A DNA stretch of 11,592 bases from Actinomycetota bacterium (lineage in GTDB: Bacteria; Actinomycetota; Actinomycetes; Nanopelagicales; Nanopelagicaceae): assembly GCA_002737595.1 (NCBI GenBank), contig NSHZ01000049.1, forward strand, positions 1 to 11,592, written 5' to 3'. Each line of letters starts with the position of its first letter. The stretch's first letter is position 1. The translations under genes were made by a program, and so were the position numbers. Under the pieces are notes generated by a model. It had not been told where the DNA came from. It saw only the letters and a list, made by a program, of their open reading frames with translations, and did not search any database. Below, one piece after another: positions 1 through 6,570 of the stretch.

Positions 1-144
1 GAAGAGGGCGAAATGCGTGCGATGGATATCTCGAAAATCGCTCTCTTCATCGAATCCATCTAAGAAAGTCTCACTCCAACCGTCAGGAATGGCATGAGCG
101 ATGGAGCTGTCGGCACCTCTCCCAATCACCGCGATTCGAGTCAT
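1..144 (-). CDS. Unrecognised protein, N-terminal 48 residues only (cut by window edge)
   Basis: An open frame on the minus strand starts with ATG at 144 and runs off the left edge without a stop. Its N-terminus reads MTRIAVIGRGADSSI, a short hydrophobic beta-strand followed by a Gly-containing turn. That could be the start of a nucleotide-binding or Rossmann-like fold, but 48 residues are too few to assign a family. The rest of the visible part is acidic and aromatic, with no signal peptide. It lies 22 bp downstream of the SHOCT membrane protein gene on the same strand, so the two are probably co-transcribed. A modest AGGA ribosome-binding site (153-156) lies 8 bases before the ATG. The function is unknown. 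Confidence 0.6.
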   Translation of the reverse strand, partial: MTRIAVIGRGADSSIAHAIPDGWSETFLDGFDEESDFRDIHRTHFALF

Positions 145-166
145 GGCGCCAATCCTATGTGCGAAA

Positions 167-778
167 TTAGAGGCGACGTAGGATCTCTTCCTTCTTCCGG
201 TCATAGTCGTCTTGCGTAATAAGACCCTCCCGAAGCAATCCGGCGAGTGATTCAAGGTCGCCTTTCAAGGAACGAACTTCGCCGTGGGGCATTGGTCCCG
301 GTGTAGAAAATTGCGCCGCGGCGACACGAAAATCACTCTTAGGTTTTTGTGTGAGACCCAGGATGAAGGCGACCAAGAAAGGGGTGTGAGCTATTAAAGT
401 GATAATGATGAAGGGCGTCAGCTCGCTCAGGTCAAAGTATAACCAAGAAGCGCTAAAAAACGCTCCGAAGATACTCTCAAGAAAATTGAAGCCAATAACA
501 AAGTTGAGGACGATTCCCACAAGAAAACTGCCGAAATAGATTGAAGCGAATACGATTTTCTTCTTGCCGCTAAATCCCATGATCAACGCCATGAGTATGA
601 CGACTATGCGAGCCAACTGGAGTATCACTGAGGTGAATAGGGGTGAGCCATATATATTTAAGTAAATCAGAATGCCGAAGATCAGGTTCAAAGCTAGGCC
701 GACGGAGAGAAGTACGCGCTGGGCAACAGTGGGTTTCATGGGCATCATTTTAGGTCGCCCACGCTTAAACCTGGGCAT
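167..778 (-). CDS. Multi-pass membrane protein with C-terminal SHOCT motif
   Basis: This is a 203-residue protein of unknown function. After a basic N-terminus (residues 1-19, rich in Arg/Lys/Met) there are four or five hydrophobic segments, at about 22-42, 48-69, 75-97, possibly 101-116, and 121-142. A short linker follows, then a C-terminal stretch at about 170-203 containing LAGLLREGLITQDDYDRKKE. That matches the SHOCT (short C-terminal domain) pattern of a Leu-rich helix, G-x-I-T, acidic/aromatic residues and a basic helix, often found at the end of membrane proteins and thought to mediate oligomerisation. The ATG at 778 is the first in frame; M11 or M14 are possible alternatives. An AGGAG lies 15 bases upstream and an AGGT nearer. 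Base composition looks more AT-rich than the plus-strand genes (about 38 percent GC in the sample 481-540), so it may be accessory. The specific role is unknown. Confidence 0.75.
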   Translation of the reverse strand: MPRFKRGRPKMMPMKPTVAQRVLLSVGLALNLIFGILIYLNIYGSPLFTSVILQLARIVVILMALIMGFSGKKKIVFASIYFGSFLVGIVLNFVIGFNFLESIFGAFFSASWLYFDLSELTPFIIITLIAHTPFLVAFILGLTQKPKSDFRVAAAQFSTPGPMPHGEVRSLKGDLESLAGLLREGLITQDDYDRKKEEILRRL

Positions 779-810
779 TTCATGGACCTAGATCTCCTAT
801 TTTTTAGGCA

Positions 811-817
811 TACGATA
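811..817. promoter_or_regulatory. Candidate bidirectional -10 element between divergent genes
   Basis: The 47-bp gap between the SHOCT gene and pgsA contains TACGATA. Read forward it gives TACGAT (811-816) and read on the other strand TATCGT (817-812), both fitting the TAnnnT pattern of a -10 box. Forward transcription would begin around 823, at or just before the pgsA ATG at 826, so the pgsA message would be leaderless or nearly so; consistent with that, no Shine-Dalgarno sequence precedes this ATG. Reverse transcription would begin near 805 and leave a short leader carrying AGGAG. No convincing -35 box is visible on either side. Confidence 0.35.
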
Positions 818-825
818 GAGCCACT

Positions 826-1419
826 ATGTTGAATGGATTGATCCGAGGACCGATCACCAAGATCCTCACGCCGCCGGCTCGAGGTTTGCTTCGGCTTGGC
901 GTGACCCCAAATATGGTGACTGCCACAGGCGCGTTTGGTGCGGCGGCCTCTGCGCTTCTGCTCTTTCCTACTGGACATCTTTTCGGTGGCACGTTGACTA
1001 TTTCGGCATTTATTTTGAGTGATCTTCTTGATGGCACGATGGCCCGCATTTCGGGAAAGAGCTCGCGCTGGGGGGCTCTCCTAGATTCCACCCTCGACCG
1101 CGTGGGAGATGCGGCTATCTTTGGTGGACTCTTGCTCTATTACGCGCATCACGATCACCTTCTTGCTGTGTTAGCGGGCATCTGTTTGGTCTCTGGCGGA
1201 TTAGTTCCCTATGTAAAGGCTAAGGCGGAATCTCTTGGCATCGCCTGTGACGGCGGAATTGCCGAGCGCGCAGAGCGGATTATAGCCATCTTGATCACAA
1301 CTGGTCTTTCGGGCCTGGGCCTGTCATATGTCGGCGCAATCGGTCTCTGGCTTATTGCTGTCGCATCGATCGTTACTTTTGGACAACGCATGGCACAAGT
1401 GTGGCGTAGCGATGTTTGA
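826..1419 (+). CDS. pgsA: Phosphatidylinositol phosphate synthase (CDP-alcohol phosphatidyltransferase)
   Basis: This 197-residue integral membrane enzyme of the CDP-alcohol phosphatidyltransferase family has the full signature D-x2-D-G-x2-A-R-x8-G-x3-D-x3-D at residues 66-91 (D66, D69, G70, A73, R74, G83, D87, D91), the metal- and CDP-binding site. Several hydrophobic helices surround it. In actinobacteria the homologue next to PatA and PimA joins CDP-diacylglycerol and inositol 1-phosphate to give phosphatidylinositol phosphate, the precursor of PI and PIMs. The N-terminal RGPITKIL...GVTPN and the CDGGIAERAERI segment fit that subgroup. I infer PIP synthase rather than phosphatidylglycerophosphate synthase mainly from the neighbours. 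The gene symbol is shared by both activities and usage varies. The start is ATG with no Shine-Dalgarno, probably leaderless. The next gene overlaps its 3' end by 8 bases. Confidence 0.9.
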   Translation: MLNGLIRGPITKILTPPARGLLRLGVTPNMVTATGAFGAAASALLLFPTGHLFGGTLTISAFILSDLLDGTMARISGKSSRWGALLDSTLDRVGDAAIFGGLLLYYAHHDHLLAVLAGICLVSGGLVPYVKAKAESLGIACDGGIAERAERIIAILITTGLSGLGLSYVGAIGLWLIAVASIVTFGQRMAQVWRSDV

Positions 1420-2281
1420 TGAGTTCGCCGGAGTCGCCTACTCAGCCGGATGGAGTGCTACGCGTTTCCTTCCTGAGTTTTTGGCATACCGGTCTTTCTC
1501 TTTGCTTGCAGATCAGAGTTGGTTTGCTCAGAGCAAAGCCATCACACAATATGAACGAAATTTGGCGCGGGTTCGCCCTGGGCTCACCAGGGTAGAAATG
1601 CGTGAGCTTTCGCGCAAGGGAATGCGCTCGTACATGCGCTATTGGTGTGACACATTTCGATTGCAAGATTGGAGCCATACCAGAATCGTCGACACGGTCC
1701 TTATAGAAGGAGAAGAGAATTTACGTGCGGCTCTCAGCGACGGCGGCGCCATTGCCGCCCTTCCGCACTCCGGCAATTGGGATCATGCGGGAGCTTGTAT
1801 AGCGTTGAAGGGCATTCGTGTTGCAACGGTTGTAGAACGGCTCAAACCGGAGAGCCTCTTTCAACAATTTTTGGAGTATCGCCAGAGCCTCGGCATGGAT
1901 GTCTACCCACTTGATGCAACAGTCATGCTTCCACTCATGCGTAAGATCAAAGAGGGGTCACTTATCGCTCTCGTTTCCGATCGCGATCTTTCACAACATG
2001 GAATTCCCGTGACATTTTTCGGTGAGCAGACGACGATGCCCCCAGGCCCTGCTGCGCTCTCTTTTCAGAGCGGTAGGCCAGTCCTGCCGACCGTAGTCAC
2101 CTATACAAAAAATGGGATCATCCTTCGCTTCGGATCTCCGATTAATCCGGATCGGAAGGCGAATAAGTCAGCAGAGATTCAACGAATTACGCAAATGTGT
2201 GCAGATTATTTTGCAGTAGAAATCGCCAAAGCACCGTGGGATTGGCATATGTTCCAGCCACTATGGAGCGCAGACCGATGA
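1412..2281 (+). CDS. patA: Phosphatidylinositol mannoside acyltransferase (PatA-like)
   Basis: This 289-residue peripheral membrane acyltransferase of the HtrB/LpxL (LABLAT) family would transfer a fatty acyl chain from acyl-CoA to the mannose of PIM1/PIM2 on the cytoplasmic face. The catalytic HX4D motif is H119-S-G-N-W-D124. Downstream are VERLKPE (residues 141-147), VSDRDLS (188-194, substrate site) and the family's C-terminal PWDWHMFQPLW (275-285). The open frame extends upstream to an ATG at 1328, but that would lie deep within pgsA. The ATG at 1412 gives the usual N-terminus (aYsAGW...rflPe), overlaps the pgsA stop by 8 bases and suits translational coupling; the ribosome-binding site is weak. 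Its place between pgsA and pimA, as in mycobacteria, supports PatA over a generic lipid acyltransferase. Confidence 0.88.
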   Translation: MFDEFAGVAYSAGWSATRFLPEFLAYRSFSLLADQSWFAQSKAITQYERNLARVRPGLTRVEMRELSRKGMRSYMRYWCDTFRLQDWSHTRIVDTVLIEGEENLRAALSDGGAIAALPHSGNWDHAGACIALKGIRVATVVERLKPESLFQQFLEYRQSLGMDVYPLDATVMLPLMRKIKEGSLIALVSDRDLSQHGIPVTFFGEQTTMPPGPAALSFQSGRPVLPTVVTYTKNGIILRFGSPINPDRKANKSAEIQRITQMCADYFAVEIAKAPWDWHMFQPLWSADR

Positions 2282-3441
2282 AGAAACTGCGCATTGGGTT
2301 GGTCTCGCCCTACGACTGGAGCGTTCCGGGTGGAGTGCAATTTCATATTCGTGATCTAGCCTTGCGACTCATGGAGGAAGGTCATTTCGTTTCGGTACTG
2401 ACCCCCGACACGGGAGATGAGGAGCGCCCTGAGTTCATAGTGGGAGCGGGCCGTTCGATTCCGGTTCCTTACAACGGAGCAGTCGCTCGACTGGCGTTTG
2501 GACCTATAGCAAATGGTCGAGTACGTAAGTGGATATCGGAAGGCGACTTTGATCTGTTGCACTTGCATGAGCCGACAATTCCTTCACTCTCAATATTGGC
2601 ATGCTGGGCGGCAAGCGGTCCGATGGTGGGAACTTTTCATGCCGCATATCCGCAGAGTTGGGCGATGAATGTAGCGGCTCCTATTCTCGAACCTGCAATG
2701 GATAAATTGAGTGCACGGATTGCAGTCAGTTCGGCCGCGCACTCGACCTTGGTTGAACATCTCGGAGGGGATGCGGTGGTGATTCCAAATGGAGTTGACA
2801 CAGCACCATTTGCGATGGCAACCGTAAATCTCGATTGGAACCATCGCACTATCGGTTTCCTTGGCCGATTTGAAGACGCGCGTAAGGGCTTCGATCTCTT
2901 GGTGCAAGCTTTTGCTCTCTTGCGTGCAAGGGGTGAGCTTGCTGACGTGCGAGTTCTTGTTGCTGGACGTGGAGACTCACGCGACGTGATGGAGAAGATC
3001 ACAAAAACATACGGCGAAGAGATCGCGCAACATTTCCATTTTCTCGGAGAGATTTCTGATTCGCAAAAGGCAGATTTTCTCAAGTCGGTCTCACTTTATG
3101 TGGCTCCGAATACCGGGGGAGAGTCCTTTGGAATCATTATCGCAGAAGCGATGGCAAGTGGCGCGGCAATCTTGGCGAGCGATCTACCGCCATTTGTGGA
3201 TGTCCTCGACGGCGCTGCCGAGTATTTCGAGAACGAAAACGTTCTCGAACTCTCTGCGAAGATCCTCAAAATGATGAGTGATGATGATTTGCGTGCGCAG
3301 TACAGGCTCCTTGGTTCGGCACGTTCTCCAATGTTTGATTGGGACGAGATTGTTCCTAAAATCTTGTCAATCTACGAGATGATTACCGCTGATGGGCAAA
3401 GAGTGAGCGAATCTACATCGCGCAGGCGGAGGGGTGAATGA
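2278..3441 (+). CDS. pimA: Phosphatidylinositol alpha-mannosyltransferase PimA (GT4 family)
   Basis: This 387-residue GT-B fold retaining glycosyltransferase of family GT4 would transfer mannose from GDP-mannose to the inositol ring of phosphatidylinositol, the first step of PIM synthesis at the inner face of the membrane. Recognisable elements are PGGVQFHIRDLA (17-28, glycine-rich acceptor/donor loop), GTFHA with H121, GRFEDARKG with R197 and K203 (donor phosphates), and the EX7E motif E282-SFGIIIA-E290. Two Rossmann-like halves lie around 1-185 and 186-370. The start at 2278 shares ATGA with the patA stop, and GGAG (2265-2268) lies 9 bases upstream; the frame itself opens earlier. The C-terminus ends in a basic SRRRRGE tail. 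A perfect 10-bp inverted repeat lies in the last third of the gene (3226-3249). Confidence 0.92.
   Translation: MKKLRIGLVSPYDWSVPGGVQFHIRDLALRLMEEGHFVSVLTPDTGDEERPEFIVGAGRSIPVPYNGAVARLAFGPIANGRVRKWISEGDFDLLHLHEPTIPSLSILACWAASGPMVGTFHAAYPQSWAMNVAAPILEPAMDKLSARIAVSSAAHSTLVEHLGGDAVVIPNGVDTAPFAMATVNLDWNHRTIGFLGRFEDARKGFDLLVQAFALLRARGELADVRVLVAGRGDSRDVMEKITKTYGEEIAQHFHFLGEISDSQKADFLKSVSLYVAPNTGGESFGIIIAEAMASGAAILASDLPPFVDVLDGAAEYFENENVLELSAKILKMMSDDDLRAQYRLLGSARSPMFDWDEIVPKILSIYEMITADGQRVSESTSRRRRGE
3226..3249. repeat. Perfect 10-bp inverted repeat with AAAA loop, inside pimA
   Basis: Left arm TTCGAGAACG (3226-3235) and right arm CGTTCTCGAA (3240-3249) are exact reverse complements separated by AAAA. 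In RNA this would form a 10-bp stem with a four-base loop; in DNA it could be a dyad operator. It falls in codons for the stretch around FENENVLEL of PimA. It is not followed by a T-run, so it is not a typical terminator, and its half-site spacing differs from a LexA box. It may be coincidental. Confidence 0.8.
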
Positions 3442-3929
3442 AGATTGGAGTAGTGAGCCTCTTCTTTATCTTGGCGCTCTTGGGTTGGTACCTCTCCTTC
3501 ACAGCCGCACGATTGGATCGCCTGCATCATCGAGTAGAGACCTCTTGGGCCACTCTTGATGCGGCGTTGCAACGAAGGGTGGGGGTCGCCCTAGAAATCT
3601 CCACTTCTGGATACCTCGACCCGGCATCTTCACTACTGCTCGCAGGCGCCGCTCATGATGCGAGGGAGGCAACCGGTGATAAGCGCGAGCGTCTCGAACG
3701 TGAGTTGAGCGACGATCTTGCTTCCATCTATGTTGAGGCCGATAAAAATGTGCGTGAGATGATTCGTGGTGCACAAGAACGTTCCGCGTTGGCACACGCT
3801 CTCCATGCAGATGCGGTACGGTCGGTGCATGCGGTGCGAGAGAAGGCGCTCGTCAAGCTATTTAGATTAGCTGGGCATGCACCTTCACCGCAGTACTTTG
3901 AAGGGGAGTTCACGCATGCGAGCGAGTAA
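3438..3929 (+). CDS. Small LemA-like membrane protein
   Basis: A 163-residue protein with one N-terminal membrane helix (about residues 4-24) followed by a predicted all-helical domain. The segment RLDRLHHRVETSWATLDAAL followed by QRR resembles the LemA-family start (N-x-Lv-x-l-x-x-V-x-x-a-W-a-x-I-d-x-x-L-x-R-R), so I call it LemA-like; the match is partial. The remainder is rich in Ala, Arg and Glu with heptad-like spacing, suggesting coiled helices anchored at the membrane. The start codon shares ATGA with the pimA stop and has GGAGGGG just upstream, so translation is coupled to pimA. From memory, many actinobacteria carry a membrane protein right after pimA, sometimes with a NUDIX domain (Rv2609c in M. 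tuberculosis); no NUDIX box is present here. The function is unknown, perhaps linked to envelope lipids by position. Confidence 0.7.
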   Translation: MKIGVVSLFFILALLGWYLSFTAARLDRLHHRVETSWATLDAALQRRVGVALEISTSGYLDPASSLLLAGAAHDAREATGDKRERLERELSDDLASIYVEADKNVREMIRGAQERSALAHALHADAVRSVHAVREKALVKLFRLAGHAPSPQYFEGEFTHASE

Positions 3930-4977
3930 GGTTTCAATTTCATTTCTTATCCTGTTGCTGACCGCGTGCGGTTCAGCGAGCGATACTGTGAGTTCGAAAG
4001 CAAGCGAATCACCTGCCCCACCAAAACCTTTAGTTCATCCTCTGAGCGGTCGGGATGCAAGCGCTTCTGCGGTTCTTGCGGTAAAGATCGATGACACGAA
4101 GCAAGCGCATCCACAAATCGGTTTGGCTTCAGCGGATGTCGTCTATGTAGAACAAGTTGAAGGCGGTCTCACCAGGTTGGCGGCCATCTTTTCAAGTGAG
4201 ATACCAACCCAAATTGGCCCAGTCCGAAGTGCGCGCATTAGCGATATTGACGTCCTGGCCCCTTACGGTCGCGTGGCTTTTGCCTACTCTGGAGCGCAAT
4301 CGAAATTGCTTCCGGTTATTGCGAAGGCAAATGTGGTCAATCTAGGTGCTCAGCGTGAGTCTCCCAAGATTTATTATCGCGACGAAACTCGATACGCACC
4401 TACCAACCTCATCCTTGATCCGATCGCGTTGTTGGCAAAGGCTGAAGGTGTCGTTATCGCGAAGAGTGTTGGTTGGAGTTTCGGTTCGCTGCCTGCTGGT
4501 GGAGAGACGCTTACAAGCGTTGAAATGAATTGGCCAGCGAGTTCGTACCTAGCCACGTGGTCCAATACTGAGAAGCGCTGGTTGCTTTCCCACGATGGAG
4601 ATGTGGATGTTGATTCACTTGGTGCGCAGTTGGGACCTTCCACGTTAGTCGTGCAAATGGTCAGGATTCATCCAAGTGAGTACGGCGATAAGTTTGGTGG
4701 GAATACGCCTATGTCAGAAACGGTGGGCACAGGCGAAGCTTTTGTGCTTCGGGACGGGCGAGTGTTTAAGACCATTTGGAGCCGTCCAGATTTGGCCTCG
4801 GGGACTACCTTTACGCTCTCCAATGGAGAGGAGATGCTCTTTGCGCCAGGGCAGGTCTGGATCTGGCTCGCTGATCGCACAAAGAGTCCGAAGATTCTCC
4901 CTGATCGCACTCCCGTGACATTGGTCGCAACCTCCACGCCTAAAACCGCCGTGCCAAGCGCCTCGCCAAGCAAGTAG
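3916..4977 (+). CDS. DUF3048 family lipoprotein (YerB-like)
   Basis: This is a 353-residue predicted lipoprotein. The N-terminus MRASKVSISFLILLLTAC is a signal peptide with lipobox L-T-A-C and acylated Cys18, followed by a Ser/Ala/Pro-rich linker (19-45). The body matches the DUF3048 pattern: VLAVKIDDTKQAHPQIGL (53-70), ADVVYVEQVEGGLTRLAAIF (73-92) and GPVRSARISDID (101-112). The C-terminal half (about 240-320), with YGDKFGGNTP and WSRPDL, fits the family's second domain. The family includes Bacillus YerB; its biochemical role is not known, and it should lie on the outer face of the membrane. The frame opens at 3877, but ATG 3916 is chosen because it directly begins the signal peptide and has GGGGAG (3903-3908) upstream. 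It overlaps the LemA-like gene by 14 bases and ends in a low-complexity Thr/Ala/Pro/Ser tail. Confidence 0.85.
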   Translation: MRASKVSISFLILLLTACGSASDTVSSKASESPAPPKPLVHPLSGRDASASAVLAVKIDDTKQAHPQIGLASADVVYVEQVEGGLTRLAAIFSSEIPTQIGPVRSARISDIDVLAPYGRVAFAYSGAQSKLLPVIAKANVVNLGAQRESPKIYYRDETRYAPTNLILDPIALLAKAEGVVIAKSVGWSFGSLPAGGETLTSVEMNWPASSYLATWSNTEKRWLLSHDGDVDVDSLGAQLGPSTLVVQMVRIHPSEYGDKFGGNTPMSETVGTGEAFVLRDGRVFKTIWSRPDLASGTTFTLSNGEEMLFAPGQVWIWLADRTKSPKILPDRTPVTLVATSTPKTAVPSASPSK

Positions 4978-4980
4978 AAT
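4975..4980 (+). promoter_or_regulatory. Candidate -10 box for pdxS-pdxT
   Basis: TAGAAT at 4975-4980 overlaps the stop codon of the lipoprotein gene and would start transcription around 4987, leaving a leader of about 36 bases with a strong GAGGAG ribosome-binding site (5012-5017). The -35 region is poor (GTGCCA at 4951-4956, 18-bp spacing). The leader can form a short stem, CGGAG (4989-4993) with CTCCG (5003-5007); its significance is unclear. The same hexamer TAGAAT occurs before yajC. Confidence 0.4.
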
Positions 4981-5022
4981 CGTCCAAACGGAGAGAAAGG
5001 CCCTCCGAACTGAGGAGTAGCG

Positions 5023-5913
5023 ATGGCTGAGAACACGACTGGCACTGCACGCGTCAAACGAGGCATGGCTGAAATGCTCAAGGGCGGCGTCATTATGGAC
5101 GTCATTAACGTTGAGCAGGCCAAGATTGCCGAAGATGCCGGCGCAGTTGCGGTGATGGCTCTTGAGCGAGTGCCGGCAGATATTCGCGCACAAGGTGGAG
5201 TTTCTCGCGCCTCAGATCCAGACATGATTGATGCGATTATCGCCGCAGTCTCGATACCAGTCATGGCAAAAGCTCGCATTGGCCACTTCGTCGAAGCGCA
5301 AGTTCTTCAATCTCTCGGTGTGGATTACATCGATGAATCCGAGGTTCTCACTCCGGCAGATTACGAACACCACATTGACAAGTGGGGCTTCACAATTCCA
5401 TTTGTGTGCGGTGCTACCAATCTTGGAGAGGCGCTTCGTCGTATCAACGAAGGTGCGGCAATGATTCGCTCGAAGGGCGAGGCCGGAACTGGTGATGTTT
5501 CCAATGCAACGACACACATGCGAAAGATTGGTGGCGAGATACGTCGTCTCTCCTCACTTCGTGAAGATGAGCTCTATGTCGCTGCCAAAGAATTCCAAGC
5601 TCCCTATGAGTTAGTTTGCGAGATCGCGCGTACTGGGAAGTTACCTGTCGTGCTCTTCACAGCTGGTGGAATTGCCACACCAGCCGATGCCGCAATGATG
5701 ATGCAACTGGGGGCGGATGGTGTGTTCGTCGGTTCTGGCATTTTCAAATCGGGTAATCCAGCCGAACGTGCCGCAGCCATGGTGAAAGCGACTACTTTTT
5801 ACGACGATCCAGATGTCATTGCCAAGGTATCTCGAGGATTGGGAGAAGCAATGGTGGGCATTAACGTCGCCGATATTCCTCAACCCCACCGTCTAGCTGA
5901 GCGTGGCTGGTAA
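5023..5913 (+). CDS. pdxS: Pyridoxal 5'-phosphate synthase, synthase subunit PdxS
   Basis: This 296-residue (beta/alpha)8-barrel subunit would combine ribose 5-phosphate (or ribulose 5-phosphate), glyceraldehyde 3-phosphate and ammonia into PLP in the DXP-independent vitamin B6 pathway. The sequence matches the highly conserved family across its length: [20 protein letters not shown] (11-30) with D26, [17 protein letters not shown] (46-62), [13 protein letters not shown] (81-93) with the Schiff-base lysine K83, and [15 protein letters not shown] (149-163) with the second lysine K151. These positions are offset by two from B. subtilis K81 and K149. [20 protein letters not shown] near the C-terminus forms the phosphate-binding end of the barrel. 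ATG has GAGGAG 5 bases upstream. pdxT lies immediately downstream in the same reading frame. The active enzyme is a complex of 12 PdxS and up to 12 PdxT. Confidence 0.97.
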   Translation: MAENTTGTARVKRGMAEMLKGGVIMDVINVEQAKIAEDAGAVAVMALERVPADIRAQGGVSRASDPDMIDAIIAAVSIPVMAKARIGHFVEAQVLQSLGVDYIDESEVLTPADYEHHIDKWGFTIPFVCGATNLGEALRRINEGAAMIRSKGEAGTGDVSNATTHMRKIGGEIRRLSSLREDELYVAAKEFQAPYELVCEIARTGKLPVVLFTAGGIATPADAAMMMQLGADGVFVGSGIFKSGNPAERAAAMVKATTFYDDPDVIAKVSRGLGEAMVGINVADIPQPHRLAERGW

Positions 5914-5916
5914 CTC

Positions 5917-6510
5917 CTGAGCACGGTCGTCGGAGTTCTCGCACTACAGGGTGACGTTCGTGAACATCTAGTCGCCATTGATGCTGCGGGTGGCGAAGCA
6001 ATTTCGGTGCGACGAGTAGGTGAACTCACGAGTGTTGATGCTCTCATTCTCCCTGGCGGTGAATCCACTGCAATGTGGAAGTTGATGCGTGCTTTTGATC
6101 TTTTGGAGCCATTGCGTGAACGCATTAATGAAGGAATGCCCACCTTTGGCTCGTGTGCTGGAATGATTTTGCTTGCTAATAAGATCCTCGATGCCTCAGC
6201 TGGTCAGGAAAATCTTGGTGGATTAGATGTCACCGTCAGGCGAAATGCTTTTGGGCGTCAAATAGATTCATTTGAAACGGATCTATCGGTGCCAGTCTGG
6301 GGAAGTGATCCCATGCGGGCTGTTTTTATCCGCGCACCTTGGATAGAACAGGTGGGGGATAGCGTTGAGGTATTGGCATCTGTAGAGAGAGATGGTGCTA
6401 CGCATCCAGTCGCCGTACGTCAGGGACATTTAATGGCCACGTCATTTCATCCCGAGGTAACAGAAGACATTCGAGTTCATAAATATTTCTTACAAGAGGT
6501 CTGCAGATAG
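5917..6510 (+). CDS. pdxT: Pyridoxal 5'-phosphate synthase, glutaminase subunit PdxT (CTG start proposed)
   Basis: A class I glutamine amidotransferase that hydrolyses glutamine and channels ammonia to PdxS. From a CTG at 5917 the product is 197 residues, like B. subtilis PdxT (196). Visible motifs are [15 protein letters not shown] (4-18), LILPGGEST (43-51, oxyanion loop), GSCAGMI with nucleophile C80, [13 protein letters not shown] (108-120), FIRAP, and SFHPE with H178 and E180 of the triad. The frame opens right after the pdxS TAA, and the first ATG/GTG/TTG in it is a GTG at 6007, which would delete the conserved LALQG...EH strand and helix. CTG 5917, three bases beyond the pdxS stop, fits the family N-terminus best; ACG 5923 is a weaker option. 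No clear Shine-Dalgarno is present, suggesting reinitiation by ribosomes ending pdxS. Function is certain; the start is inferred. Confidence 0.9.
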   Translation: MSTVVGVLALQGDVREHLVAIDAAGGEAISVRRVGELTSVDALILPGGESTAMWKLMRAFDLLEPLRERINEGMPTFGSCAGMILLANKILDASAGQENLGGLDVTVRRNAFGRQIDSFETDLSVPVWGSDPMRAVFIRAPWIEQVGDSVEVLASVERDGATHPVAVRQGHLMATSFHPEVTEDIRVHKYFLQEVCR

Positions 6511-6537
6511 CGTTTCTGAGCCGGAACCAAGATTCGA

Positions 6538-6543
6538 TAGTCT
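6538..6543 (+). promoter_or_regulatory. Weak candidate -10 box for yebC
   Basis: TAGTCT (6538-6543) in the 60-bp pdxT-yebC gap fits the loose TAnnnT pattern. It would start transcription near 6550, leaving about 20 bases before the yebC ATG. No clear -35 box is present, and yebC could equally be read from the pdx message. Confidence 0.2.
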
Positions 6544-6570
6544 TGCCCGAATTGATCGAGAGGATGCACC

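Noticed and set aside
745..978. Minus-strand open frame overlapping the SHOCT gene start and pgsA start
   Set aside because: It crosses the divergent promoter and pgsA codons, its translation is Arg/Ser-rich with no recognisable motif, and pgsA is certain.
3226..3249. Second LexA box in pimA
   Set aside because: The dyad has GAAC and GTTC separated by six bases, not four, and lies inside a coding region, so it does not fit the operator seen at ruvC.
4989..5007. Riboswitch or attenuator in the pdxS leader
   Set aside because: Only a 5-bp stem in a leader of about 36 bases; too small for a known riboswitch and no T-run.
4668..5279. Long (203-residue) minus-strand open frame opposite the lipoprotein/pdxS junction
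   Set aside because: It lies antisense to two well-supported genes, has low-complexity composition and no family pattern; it is a codon-bias shadow.
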